From assembly GCA_963715455.1 (NCBI GenBank), contig OY970245.1:558001-622000 (forward strand): a DNA stretch of 64,000 bases, given 5' to 3'. Position 1 is the stretch's first letter. Every line of letters begins with the position of its first letter. Under the pieces are notes generated by a model. That model did not search any database. It saw only the letters and a list, made by a program, of their open reading frames with translations, and had not been told where the DNA came from. Position numbers and translations under genes: made by a program. This DNA comes from VRUE01 sp963715455 (GTDB lineage: Bacteria; Actinomycetota; Thermoleophilia; Solirubrobacterales; 70-9). Shown one piece after another: positions 6,771 to 14,520 of the stretch.

Positions 6771-8915
6771 CTAGCCGCTCCCGACCCCGCCGCCCACCGA
6801 TGGCGGCGCCCCCGGCGGCGGCGGCACCGGAGTCGGTTCCTGCCCCGCGCCGGGCGCGTAGGCGTCCGGGTCGTACTCGCCAGGGTCATAGCCACCGGTC
6901 GCTTCCTCGCCAAGCTCGCGCGCGCGTTCGGCTTCCTCGGTGGCGGCGTCGTAGACGTCGCCTTTGTGGTTGCGCGGCTCGGCGGTCGAGTAACGCCCGT
7001 AATACGGCGCCCAGCTGATCTCGGCCTCGGGCTCGCTGAATTCCTCGCAGGGCACTTCGCCGCCCGAGTACAGGGCATGCCAGATCTCCGCCGGGAAGGT
7101 GCCGCCGAAGACGCTGATCCCGTGCACGCTGCTCATTTCGATTGCGTTCGACTCCGGGTAGCCGACCCAGACCGCGGTCGCCAGGTTGGGCTGGTAGCCG
7201 GTGAACCAGGCGTCGGTGAGGCGGTCGGTGGTGCCCGTCTTGCCGGCCTGGCCCGGGCAGCCCGTGTAGGCGGCGGTGCCGGTGCCGCCGGTGATGTTGT
7301 CGTGCAGTAGGCGCGTCACCTCGTAGGCGACCGCCTCGCTGACTACTCGATGCGGCGGCTTGCGCCCCGGCCGCTCGACCTGCCCATCGGGGAAGACGAC
7401 GCGGCGGATTGCCAGCGGCTGGCGGCGGATGCCGCCCGCGGCCAAGGTGGCGTAAGCGCTGGCCATCTCCAGCGGCGAGACGCCGACCCGCAGGCCGCCG
7501 ATCCCCTCCGCCGGGATGCCGTCGAGCGGGCTGACGATGCCCAGCTGCTTCGCCGTGCCGGCGACACGCTGCGGGCCCACATCGAGGTCGAGCTGGGCGA
7601 AGACGGTGTTGTCGGAGGCGACCGTCGCCTGCTGCAGGGTGATCGTCCCCTGGTAGCCCTCGTCGGCGGTGTGCACCTCCCAGTGCCCCCACTTGGGCAG
7701 GTCGAGAGAGAGCGGTTTCGACGTGTAATAGGTGGAGTAGGGGTCGATCCCCTGGCGGATCGCCGTGGCCAAGACAAAGGTCTTGAAGGTCGAGCCGGGC
7801 TGGCGGTGCCCCTGGGCGGCGAGGTTGAACTTGCTCTCCTCGTAGCTCGGGCTGGAGACCATCGCCTCGATCTCGCCATCGCCGGGGTCGATCGAAACGA
7901 GTGCCGAGGCAGGGTCGGTCGAGTAGGGGAGGGCGGAGCCCATCGCTTCCAGCCCGACCCCTTGCAAGCGTGGGTCGATCGTCGTCTGCACCTTGATGCC
8001 GCCGTTGCGCACCACCTCGACGCCGTAGCGGTCGATCAGCTGCTCTTCGACGTAGTCGAAGAAGTAAGGCTCGCGGTGCTCGAAGTAGGACTGCGAGACG
8101 TCAAGCCCGAGGCCCTGGCGCTGCACGGCCTGGGCTCGCTCGCGGGTGATGTAGCCCTGGCTGGCCATCTTGGCGAGCACCGAGTCACGCCGTGCGCGTG
8201 CCTCGCCCGGGTGCAGGATCGGGTTGTATTCGGAGGGCGCCTGAGGGAGGCCGGCGAGCAGCGCCATCTGGCCGAGGCGGAGCTTCCAGACCGGGCGTGA
8301 GAAGTAGATCTTGGCGGCGGGCTGGACGCCGACCGCGGTCGCCCCTTCGACCGTCCCGTAGGACGCTGTGTTGAGGTACTGGCTGAGGATCTGCTTACGC
8401 GAGTGGCGCTCGGCGTACTCGATCGCCAGCTTGGCCTCCTTGATCTTGCGCTCGAGGTCGCGCTTGGGGTTACGGATGCAGAGGTTGCGCACCAGCTGCT
8501 GGGTGATCGTCGAGCCGCCCTCGACCGTCTCTCCCGCTTCGAGGTTCTTCAGCGCCGCGCGGGCGATGCCCTCTGGGTCGAGCGCGCCGTGCTCGTAGAA
8601 GCGCTGGTCCTCGATCGCCACCGTGGCCAGTTGCAGCAGCTTGGGCACGCGCTCGATCGAGATCGGCGCCCGCGCTTCGTCGGAGTCGATCAGGCCGAGC
8701 TTCGTGCCGTCGCCGGCGTAGACCACCGAGTTGCCGCTGCGTTCGACCTTTTTGCAGGAGGCGAGCGAGGGGGCCTCGGCGGCGACGTCGAGCACCCAGG
8801 AGACAACCGCGATGCCGGTCAGGGCGAGGGCGACGAAGAGACCGGCGCCGACGAAGAGCAGCTTGCTAGGCGCGCCCCCGCGCCGCCGCTGACGTCGCCG
8901 ATTGCGCTGCGCCAC
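6771..8915 (-). CDS. Class A penicillin-binding protein (transglycosylase/transpeptidase)
   Basis: 714 residues with a GTG start. A basic cytoplasmic N-terminus and one transmembrane helix (19-42) precede the GT51 glycosyltransferase domain (about 75-250), with IEDQRFYEHGALD (Glu102) and EGGSTITQQLVRNL. The transpeptidase domain (about 330-640) has catalytic Ser375 in GSTFK, SDN at 434-436 and KTG at 559-561. The tail from about 660 is Pro/Gly-rich. The enzyme polymerises lipid II glycan and cross-links stem peptides. All catalytic motifs are intact. The downstream glycosyltransferase follows the stop codon directly in the same frame. Confidence 0.95.
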   Translation of the reverse strand: MAQRNRRRQRRRGGAPSKLLFVGAGLFVALALTGIAVVSWVLDVAAEAPSLASCKKVERSGNSVVYAGDGTKLGLIDSDEARAPISIERVPKLLQLATVAIEDQRFYEHGALDPEGIARAALKNLEAGETVEGGSTITQQLVRNLCIRNPKRDLERKIKEAKLAIEYAERHSRKQILSQYLNTASYGTVEGATAVGVQPAAKIYFSRPVWKLRLGQMALLAGLPQAPSEYNPILHPGEARARRDSVLAKMASQGYITRERAQAVQRQGLGLDVSQSYFEHREPYFFDYVEEQLIDRYGVEVVRNGGIKVQTTIDPRLQGVGLEAMGSALPYSTDPASALVSIDPGDGEIEAMVSSPSYEESKFNLAAQGHRQPGSTFKTFVLATAIRQGIDPYSTYYTSKPLSLDLPKWGHWEVHTADEGYQGTITLQQATVASDNTVFAQLDLDVGPQRVAGTAKQLGIVSPLDGIPAEGIGGLRVGVSPLEMASAYATLAAGGIRRQPLAIRRVVFPDGQVERPGRKPPHRVVSEAVAYEVTRLLHDNITGGTGTAAYTGCPGQAGKTGTTDRLTDAWFTGYQPNLATAVWVGYPESNAIEMSSVHGISVFGGTFPAEIWHALYSGGEVPCEEFSEPEAEISWAPYYGRYSTAEPRNHKGDVYDAATEEAERARELGEEATGGYDPGEYDPDAYAPGAGQEPTPVPPPPGAPPSVGGGVGSG

Positions 8916-8944
8916 GAGCTAAGGGTACTTCGGCCCGGGTGTGC

Positions 8945-9361
8945 TCAGGCCTTGGTGTCTTCGGTCGAGAGGTTGTAGACGACGCCCTCGACCAGGAGCT
9001 GGTTGGGGATCACCGCCGCGGTCCCGTCGCCCGGGTCGACGTAGGTGTAGGAGAGGGTGATGTCGATCACCCGCCCCTCGACTTCCTCGAAGCGGATGCG
9101 GTCGCCGATCTTGATCGGCTGCGAGATCGCCAGCTGCACGCCGGCGATCGTGTTGGCGATCGTGTGCTGAGCGGCGAAGCCGATGATCGCTGCTAGCACT
9201 GCGGTCGAGGCGAGGATGCCGGTTGCCAGCCGCTTCAGCTCGGTGAACTGACTCAGCGCGATCGCGACGAGCACGATGAAGACGATGAGGATCAGCAGGC
9301 GGCGCAGGAAGCGCAGCCGCGTCTTGGTCGAGCGCGAGACCTGTGAGACTGCCGGCGTCAT
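8945..9361 (-). CDS. Small MscS-family mechanosensitive channel
   Basis: 138 residues from ATG 9361 (MTPAVSQVSRST). One strong helix (about 20-37) is followed by the pore-lining TM3-type helix and the conserved FAAQHTIANTIAGVQLA, then the beta domain beginning ISQPIKIGDRI. Most MscS proteins are 270 residues or more with a large cytoplasmic vestibule; this one ends after the beta domain, so it is a minimal form. The frame extends further upstream without stops, but that part is not MscS-like and lies opposite the CAAX protease gene. The start codon overlaps that of the divergent protease gene (CATG at 9359-9362). Confidence 0.8.
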   Translation of the reverse strand: MTPAVSQVSRSTKTRLRFLRRLLILIVFIVLVAIALSQFTELKRLATGILASTAVLAAIIGFAAQHTIANTIAGVQLAISQPIKIGDRIRFEEVEGRVIDITLSYTYVDPGDGTAAVIPNQLLVEGVVYNLSTEDTKA

Positions 9362-10046
9362 GGATGCCACGGTATCCGCAAAGCCAACGTTTCCGTACGC
9401 GAGTTGGGGCCCTTTGGCCGCCGTGGGCGGCGTCCTGCTGGCGCTCGCCACCGGCGCGGTGCTCTCGATCCCGGCGGTGATCGCCGACAGCCCTGGCGAC
9501 GGCGACCTCGGCGACACGGCGACCGCCTTCGTGCAGCTCGGCACGGCGCTGGGCTTCCTGCTGGTGCCGTTTGCGATTGCCGCGAGGCGGGGGGCGACGG
9601 TCCGCCAGGCGGCGAGCGAACTCGGCCTGCGGCGCTTCCGGCTCTCGGCGATCAAGTGGATGTTCGCGGCGGTCGGCGCCTACCTGGGGCTGACGATCCT
9701 CTACGTGGCGCTCGCCGGCACGCCCGAACAGGACGACATCGCCGAGAGCTTCGGCTCGCTACCGGTGCAGATCCTGCTGATCGCGCTCGCGGCGCCGATC
9801 AGCGAGGAGGTCTGCTTCCGCGGTTTCCTCTACGCCGGCCTACGCCGCCGCGTGCCGCGGGTCGCCGCGGCGCTGCTCGTTGGCCTGATCTTCGGCGCCC
9901 TGCACGCGACCACCGGCATCAGCGCCGTCCCGCCGCTGATCGCCTTCGGCTTCGTCTTCTGCCTGCTCTACGAGAAGACCGGCTCGATCGTGCCGGGGAT
10001 CATCCTGCACGTGCTCAACAACTCGATCGCGCTCGCGGCGCAGTAG
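9360..10046 (+). CDS. CPBP (CAAX/Abi) family intramembrane metalloprotease
   Basis: 228 residues from ATG 9360. The CPBP signature is complete: EE at 149-150 with Arg154 in SEEVCFRGFLYAG, His182 in FGALHATT, and HxxxN (His217, Asn221) in HVLNNS. These residues form the membrane-embedded active site of Rce1-like proteases. At least six hydrophobic segments are visible. Bacterial members process peptides or act in immunity functions, but no bacteriocin gene is adjacent. The longer reading frame from 9276 is rejected because its first 28 residues are basic, opposite MscS codons. Confidence 0.88.
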   Translation: MDATVSAKPTFPYASWGPLAAVGGVLLALATGAVLSIPAVIADSPGDGDLGDTATAFVQLGTALGFLLVPFAIAARRGATVRQAASELGLRRFRLSAIKWMFAAVGAYLGLTILYVALAGTPEQDDIAESFGSLPVQILLIALAAPISEEVCFRGFLYAGLRRRVPRVAAALLVGLIFGALHATTGISAVPPLIAFGFVFCLLYEKTGSIVPGIILHVLNNSIALAAQ

Positions 10047-10059
10047 TGCGGAGAGCAAA

Positions 10060-10335
10060 GAAACGGCCCGCCGAGGCGGGCCGAAGGTGCGGCAAACGAT
10101 TGATACTCGCCCTGGAGGCTACCAGGCCCCCTTGGGGTTCATTGAGGGGCGAAGACCAGTCGCTAGGCGGGTAGCCACCCCGCAGGCCGCATGATAAGTA
10201 GCACCTCGACTTAGCCTTCGCACTCTCAATCGTACTCTGGCGGAGGGCGGGGGACTCGAACCCCATTCGGACCGCGAAAGCCCGAACTCGCGAGTATCAA
10301 TCGTCTGCCGCTACCCACCGGCTTCACCCTCCGCT
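10060..10335 (-). ncRNA. tRNA-like structured RNA with covarying long helix (element 1)
   Basis: Minus-strand RNA of about 275 nt, from just downstream of a promoter (10343-10370) to a terminator (10064-10083). Nucleotides 10332-10238 look like a class II tRNA. The acceptor GGAGGGTG pairs with CGCCCTCC to give 8 bp, and the T-arm GGGG-TTCGAGT-CCCC gives 4 bp. A variable arm has a TTCGG/CCGAA stem, and the 3' end reads GCCA. The anticodon-like loop TTGATAC would give GAT, but its stem has only 3 bp, so I do not assign an amino acid. A 22-nt segment (10290-10311) that spans the D and anticodon arms is repeated inverted at 10089-10110 with one G-U change. See element 2 for covariation. Confidence 0.5.
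10064..10083 (-). terminator. Rho-independent-type terminator of RNA element 1
   Basis: CGGCCCGC/GCGGGCCG hairpin, followed on the minus strand by TTTCTTTG. Its sequence and flanks match the hairpin at 12802-12829 at nearly every base over about 30 bp. It may also serve the CAAX protease gene that ends at 10046 on the other strand. Confidence 0.7.
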
Positions 10336-10342
10336 GCTGGCG

Positions 10343-10370
10343 AACGTAGCCGAGCCGTCGCTTGATTCAA
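10343..10370 (-). promoter_or_regulatory. Sigma-70-type promoter for RNA element 1
   Basis: On the minus strand, TTGAAT (10370-10365), 16 nt, then TACGTT (10348-10343). Transcription would begin about 8 nt later, right at the 5' acceptor strand of the tRNA-like element. The fit of promoter position and RNA 5' end is the main support. Confidence 0.5.
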
Positions 10371-10445
10371 CCCACGTCGCTCTAAATTCACGAAGAGTTG
10401 GCTCTTGCGGCACACGGCCGGCGCATCCGTAAGAATTCAGCGCCC

Positions 10446-11411
10446 GTGAGTCGTCGCCTGGCCCCCCTCCTCGTCGCCGCTGCGCTCTGCGCGTTGCCCA
10501 CCGCGGCGAGCGCTGCGACGCCTGCTCCCAAGACGATCGGACCTCCCGACGCGGTGGTCAAGGTCAAGGTCGACGGCAAATTGCCGGGTGGCAAGGCGAT
10601 GATCTACAGCAAGGTGGCGGCGGTCGGCACGGTGACGCCCTACGTCGCCGGTGAGAAGGTCGAGGTCGAGTTCTTCCTCAACGGCAAGCGGATCGAGCGC
10701 AAGACGGTGAAGCTGCAGCAGGGCAAGGGAGGGACGGGCAAATTCCGTGCCGCGATCCTCATCCGCGAGGGCGGCAAGTACGCGGTCAGCGCCAATCACG
10801 CGGCGACCGCGGCGCTGGGCGGCGACAGCACGGTGCGCAAGAGCTGGCGGGTGCGTTTTCCGTCCCTTCACCAGGGCCAGTGCGGCAACGTCGTCGTCGG
10901 CTTCAAGAAGGCGATGCGTAAGCTGGGCTACATCGCTAACGACGGCCGCTGCTTCGGCGGCAAGACGGCCCGCGGCGTGCTCGCCTACCGCAAGGTCAAC
11001 GGCATGGCCGCCACTTACCGGGCCGGCAAGGGCCTCGTCAAGAGCGCCTTCTCCGGCAAGGGCGCCTACAAGGTCAAGCATCCGGGAGCCGGCCAGCATG
11101 TCGAGGCGCCGCTCGGCAAGCAAGTCCTCGTCTTCGCCAAAGGCGACAAGCCGGTCGCTGTCTACCCAATCTCCTCGGGCAAGTCTTCGACCCCGACCGT
11201 CACCGGTCACTTCGAGTTCATCAGGACCGAACCGGGCTACAACTCGCACGGCATGTACTACTCCTGGTACTTCTACGGGGGCTATGCGGTGCACGGCTAC
11301 GAATCGGTGCCTGACTATCCGGCCAGCCATGGCTGCCTGCGCACCTTCATCGCCGACCAGCCTGAGATCTACAACCGAATAAATTTCGGCGAAGACATTT
11401 TTGTCTTCTAG
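10446..11411 (+). CDS. Secreted L,D-transpeptidase (YkuD domain)
   Basis: 321 residues if translation starts at GTG 10446, which places a clean signal peptide (VSRRLAPLLVAAALC, cleavage near ASA) at the N-terminus; a TTG at 10398 would add 16 basic residues. A beta-rich region with tandem 'KVDGKLPGGK'-like strands (about 30-140) and a peptidoglycan-binding-like segment precede the YkuD domain (about 215-321). Catalytic motif is HGYES...SHGCLRTF with Cys near 297. Such enzymes make 3-3 cross-links in peptidoglycan or attach proteins to it. Followed after 13 bp by a small membrane protein gene. Confidence 0.9.
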   Translation: MSRRLAPLLVAAALCALPTAASAATPAPKTIGPPDAVVKVKVDGKLPGGKAMIYSKVAAVGTVTPYVAGEKVEVEFFLNGKRIERKTVKLQQGKGGTGKFRAAILIREGGKYAVSANHAATAALGGDSTVRKSWRVRFPSLHQGQCGNVVVGFKKAMRKLGYIANDGRCFGGKTARGVLAYRKVNGMAATYRAGKGLVKSAFSGKGAYKVKHPGAGQHVEAPLGKQVLVFAKGDKPVAVYPISSGKSSTPTVTGHFEFIRTEPGYNSHGMYYSWYFYGGYAVHGYESVPDYPASHGCLRTFIADQPEIYNRINFGEDIFVF

Positions 11412-11424
11412 ATAGGGGTTGAAG

Positions 11425-11838
11425 ATGATCGGCGAGAGAACCCTGAAAGCGGTCCTCGCTTTCATCGCCGCTTACCACGTTGTGCTGGGGCTGATGCAGC
11501 TCTTCGCGCCGGGAACGTTCTTCGACGAGATCGGCAGCTATGGGGTCGAAAACTCGCACTACATAGGGGACGTTGGCGCCTTCACGCTGGCCTTTGGCGT
11601 TGCCGTGGGGATCGCCGTCGTGCGGCCCGGCTGGCGGGCGCCGATTCTCTGGCTGGGGGCGCTCTGGTACGCCTTCCATGCTTTCAACCACGCCTTCGAC
11701 ACCGATGAAGCGAAGAGCGAGGCGCGTGGCTGGACCGACACGCTGCTGATCGCTTTCGGCGCGTTTGGCGCTGCTTGGCTGGCGCGGGTATCGGAACGGC
11801 TGAACGGAGAAACCGCCGAGCAGGAGGTGAGGCAATGA
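11425..11838 (+). CDS. Four-helix membrane protein of unknown function (DUF4345-like)
   Basis: 137 residues from ATG 11425 with AGGGG at a suitable distance. Four hydrophobic helices are evident (about 8-28, 42-65, 72-90, 105-122), with a conserved-looking segment LWYAFHAFNHAFD. The size and the layout resemble the DUF4345/DoxX-like small membrane families, none of which has a firm biochemical role. Its stop overlaps the start of the next gene by 4 bp (ATGA), so the two are translationally coupled. Confidence 0.7.
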   Translation: MIGERTLKAVLAFIAAYHVVLGLMQLFAPGTFFDEIGSYGVENSHYIGDVGAFTLAFGVAVGIAVVRPGWRAPILWLGALWYAFHAFNHAFDTDEAKSEARGWTDTLLIAFGAFGAAWLARVSERLNGETAEQEVRQ

Positions 11839-12779
11839 AGGTCTTCGTCGCGGGAGCGAGCGGCGCGATCGGGCGGCCGCTGGTGAGCCAGCTGGTCGTC
11901 GCTGGCCACGAGGTGACCGGGATGACGCGGCGTGAGGAGCGCGCGGCGGAGATTCGCTCGGCCGGTGCCGCTGCGGTCGTCTGCGATGCCTTCGATGCGC
12001 CCGACTTGGAGCGGGCTGTTGTCGAGACCTCGCCCGAGGTCGTCGTCCATCTGCTCACCGCGCTGCCACCGCGGCTCGACTACCGGGCCAAGGAGGACCC
12101 GCTCGCGCCGACCAATCGCGTGCGCAGCGAGGGGACCCGAAACCTCATCGCCGCCGCTAAGGCGGCCGGCGCGAGGCGCCTGATCGCCGAGAGCGTCGCC
12201 TTCTTCTACGCGCCGCAGGGCGCCTGGGTCAAGGACGAGGAGGCGCCACTCAACCTCGATGCACCACCACCGTTCGGCGCTGCCGCCACGGCCCTTGCCG
12301 GGCTCGAGCGCCAGGTTCTGGAGGCCGAGGGCCTCGAGGGCATCGTCCTGCGCTACGGCTGGCTCTACGGCCCCGGCACCTACTACGCCGCCGCCGGCTC
12401 GCTGACCGAGGACGCGCACAAGCGCCGCCTGCCGGTCGTCGGCAAGGGCAGCGGCACCTTCTCCTTTGTCCACGTCGAGGATGCGGCATTGGCGACGGTT
12501 GCGGCACTCGACCATGGCGCTCCCGGCGCCTACAACGTGGTCGACGACGAGCCCGCGCCGGGACGCGAGTGGACGCTGGCCTTCGCCGCGGCGATCGGCG
12601 CCAAGAAGCCCCTTCGCGTCCCGGTCTGGCTGGCGCGTCTGGTCGCCGGCGCCGGCGCCGCCTCGATGGCGACCCAGCTGCGCGGCGCCTCCAACGCCAA
12701 GGCCAAGCGCGAACTCGGCTGGCAGCCGAGCTACCCGAGCTGGCGCCAGGGCTTCGCCGATCCCGAGGCACGCGGCTAG
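11835..12779 (+). CDS. NAD(P)-dependent epimerase/dehydratase (extended SDR)
   Basis: 314 residues from ATG 11835 behind GGAGGTGAGG. The N-terminal Rossmann motif GASGAIGRP binds the dinucleotide. Active-site Tyr/Lys are replaced or shifted: around residue 120-130 the sequence is SVAFFYAPQGAW rather than YxxxK, which is common in the atypical SDR group. The C-terminal half (SFVHVEDAALATVAAL, YNVVDDEPA) shows the substrate domain. Family members act on sugars or other small metabolites; the substrate is not evident. Coupled to the membrane protein upstream, and ends just before the hairpin at 12802. Confidence 0.88.
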   Translation: MKVFVAGASGAIGRPLVSQLVVAGHEVTGMTRREERAAEIRSAGAAAVVCDAFDAPDLERAVVETSPEVVVHLLTALPPRLDYRAKEDPLAPTNRVRSEGTRNLIAAAKAAGARRLIAESVAFFYAPQGAWVKDEEAPLNLDAPPPFGAAATALAGLERQVLEAEGLEGIVLRYGWLYGPGTYYAAAGSLTEDAHKRRLPVVGKGSGTFSFVHVEDAALATVAALDHGAPGAYNVVDDEPAPGREWTLAFAAAIGAKKPLRVPVWLARLVAGAGAASMATQLRGASNAKAKRELGWQPSYPSWRQGFADPEARG

Positions 12780-12799
12780 CGCTCCTCGCTACCCGAGCA

Positions 12800-12967
12800 A
12801 GGAAACGGCCCGCCGAAGCGGGCCGTTTCAAACCGAAGGGTTCAATCCCTCCCGGCTGACACCCGGATCAAGAACGTACCACACCGGATTTCAGGCGGAG
12901 GGGGAGGGACCCGAACCCTATCCGGGCTACGAACCCGGACTCCCGAGTGTCAACTGGGAAGCCACAC
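12800..12967 (-). ncRNA. tRNA-like structured RNA with covarying long helix (element 2)
   Basis: Paralogue of the element at 10060-10335, same strand. It keeps the T-arm AGGG-TTCGGGT-CCCT (12905-12919), the acceptor-like 3' strand CCCCCTCCGCC, and a strong 6-bp variable-arm hairpin (TCCGGG-TTCGTAG-CCCGGA). The TTGACACTCG segment corresponds to TTGATACTCG in element 1. The matching 5' acceptor strand is missing, so it is not a complete tRNA. Nucleotides 12943-12958 can pair with 12851-12866 (16 positions, two G-U and one A-C). This corresponds to the 22-bp helix of element 1 with base pairs changed on both sides. The 5' end is uncertain. Confidence 0.45.
12802..12829. terminator. Terminator hairpin shared by epimerase gene and RNA element 2
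   Basis: A perfect 12-bp stem GAAACGGCCCGC/GCGGGCCGTTTC with loop CGAA. It sits 22 bp after the epimerase stop and, on the minus strand, downstream of RNA element 2, where it is followed by CTTGCTC. Confidence 0.8.
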
Positions 12968-13000
12968 CTTGGACTGTTTAGCTCCATAGGATTGACCTCG

Positions 13001-13567
13001 ATGGCCGACCTCGACGCCGCCAAGGGGACCCTGCTCGCTGAGTTGCGCGAGCACTCGTTGATCATCGGTGAGGTGACGCTCTCCAGCGGCGCGACGGCGC
13101 AGTACTACGTTGACGCGCGGCGAGCGCTGCTGCGGCCGGCGGGATTTCGTGCCGCCGGAGAATTGATAGCGGCAGCGGCGAGTGAGGCCGGGGCTAGCGC
13201 CGTGGGCGGCCCGGCGACGGCGGCGATCCCCCCCGCCTGCGCGGCACTCGCCGTTCCTGCCGGCGCCGGTCTGGTCGGCTTCTTCGTGCGCGGCGAGCGC
13301 AAGGAGCATGGGCTGCAGCGCTGGGTCGAGGGGCCGGTGGAGGAGGGCGCCCGTTGCTTGGTGGTCGAGGACACGGTGACAACCGGCGGCTCGACCGGGC
13401 GGGCAATCGAGAAGATCGCCGAGCAAGGGCTGCAGGTGGTCGGCGTCGTCGGCGTCGTCGATCGGCTTGCTGGGGGTGGCGAGAAGATCGAAGCCGCGGC
13501 CGGTGCTCCATATAAAGCGCTGGTGACGATCGACGAGATCTACCCCGAGCGGCCCGACCGCGACTGA
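13001..13567 (+). CDS. pyrE: Orotate phosphoribosyltransferase
   Basis: 188 residues from ATG 13001 (MADLDAAKG). PyrE transfers ribose-5-phosphate from PRPP to orotate, giving OMP in pyrimidine synthesis. Visible features are the substrate-recognition start LLAELREHSLIIGEVTLSSG, YYVDARRALL, the flexible-loop residues RGERKEHGLQRWVEG, and the PRPP-binding motif CLVVEDTVTTGGST. Start 12947 is rejected because the extra 18 residues overlap the tRNA-like element and are not family-like. The DUF480 gene begins 1 bp after its stop. Confidence 0.95.
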   Translation: MADLDAAKGTLLAELREHSLIIGEVTLSSGATAQYYVDARRALLRPAGFRAAGELIAAAASEAGASAVGGPATAAIPPACAALAVPAGAGLVGFFVRGERKEHGLQRWVEGPVEEGARCLVVEDTVTTGGSTGRAIEKIAEQGLQVVGVVGVVDRLAGGGEKIEAAAGAPYKALVTIDEIYPERPDRD

Positions 13568-13568
13568 G

Positions 13569-14249
13569 ATGGAGCCCGACGCCGTAGAGATCCGCGTGCT
13601 CGGTTGCCTGATCGAGAAGCAGCACACCACGCCCGACGTCTACCCACTCTCGCTCAACGCGCTGCGCCTCGCCTGCAACCAGTCGACCAACCGCGAGCCG
13701 GTGGTCGACTACGACGAGCAGATTGTGGTCGAGGCCCTGCGCCGCCTCGCCTTACGTGGCTGGACTCGGCTGGCGAGCGGCGCCGGTTCACGCGCCCGTA
13801 AGTACCGCCACCTGCTCGACCAAGCCTTTGGCCTCGACGACGCCGAGATCTCGCTGCTCGCCGTGCTCATGCTGCGCGGCCCCCAGACCCCCGGCGAGCT
13901 GAAGCAGCGCGCCGACCGGCTGCACCACTTCGCCGACCTCGGCGCTGTGCACGCCACGCTCGACGGCCTAGTCGAGCGTGGTCAGGTGGCCCGGCATAAG
14001 CGCCGTCCAGGGCAGAAGGAGGACCGCTTCGAGCAGCTGCTTGGTGGCGGCCTGGTCGAGGGCGGCCCTGCTTCAAAGGAGGCTGACAAGCCCGATGAGC
14101 AAGTCGCCGGTGATGATGCCGAAGCCGCGTCTGCGGCCGCTGCGCATGAGCAGCTGACTCCCGCCGAGGACCGCCTCACCCGCCTCGAGCGGGAAGTCTC
14201 GGAGCTGCGCTCCGAGCTCGCTGCCCTGCGCTCCGACCTCGGCGAGTAG
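13569..14249 (+). CDS. YceH/DUF480 family protein
   Basis: 226 residues. Two winged-helix-like repeats are recognisable: VEIRVLGCLIEKQHTTPDVY with PLSLNALRLACNQSTNREPV, and then EISLLAVLMLRGPQTPGELK with ADRLHHFADLGAV. These are the UPF0502/YceH signatures. The family is widespread and its function is still unsettled. The C-terminal 50 residues are an added coiled coil (LTRLEREVSELRSELAALRS), present in many members. It is read with pyrE. Confidence 0.9.
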   Translation: MEPDAVEIRVLGCLIEKQHTTPDVYPLSLNALRLACNQSTNREPVVDYDEQIVVEALRRLALRGWTRLASGAGSRARKYRHLLDQAFGLDDAEISLLAVLMLRGPQTPGELKQRADRLHHFADLGAVHATLDGLVERGQVARHKRRPGQKEDRFEQLLGGGLVEGGPASKEADKPDEQVAGDDAEAASAAAAHEQLTPAEDRLTRLEREVSELRSELAALRSDLGE

Positions 14250-14370
14250 CTGCTCCGAGTAGAGCGGCTTGCCGGCCCCGCTGGCTTCGCTGATGGCTTT
14301 GCCTGTCCGTGCTTTACGGGTGCTTCCTCGCGCCTTTGAGACAAGCTTCTTCTTTACGAAAACGTCTTCC

Positions 14371-14399
14371 TTGACTTTATGAAAGTCTCCGTTTACAGT
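14371..14399 (+). promoter_or_regulatory. Sigma-70 promoter of the secreted-protein operon
   Basis: TTGACT (14371-14376), a 17-nt spacer, and TACAGT (14394-14399). It sits in a locally AT-rich stretch of about 100 bp and leaves a leader of roughly 115 nt before the collagen-like gene. The 14250-14370 stretch holds no supported gene. Confidence 0.7.
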
Positions 14400-14520
14400 C
14401 TTGAACGTCGTCTGTGAAAGACGGCACAGGGACGTAGCAACAGGGACAACCGAGCCTCGAGGAAGCCGCAAAGGGAAGCGGCAGGCAGAGGGGCTCACGG
14501 GACAAGGAGAAGAGATTTCG

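Noticed and set aside
8945..9655. 236-residue MscS reading frame
   Set aside because: The first 98 residues are antisense to the CAAX protease and carry no channel features; start placed at 9361.
10238..10332. A standard tRNA gene (Ser, Ile or Sec)
   Set aside because: Acceptor, T-arm and GCCA end look right, but the anticodon stem has only three pairs. The anticodon would read GAT on a Ser/Sec-like body, and the tRNASec anticodon is absent. Reported as a tRNA-like RNA instead.
10060..10600. tmRNA (ssrA) on the minus strand
   Set aside because: No tag reading frame ending in an ALAA-type peptide, no typical 5' end, and the T-arm is near the 5' part of the transcript rather than its 3' end.
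10240..12896. Mobile element bounded by tRNA-like direct repeats
   Set aside because: No integrase or other mobility gene lies between the two elements, and they are only partly similar, fitting paralogous RNAs better than att sites.
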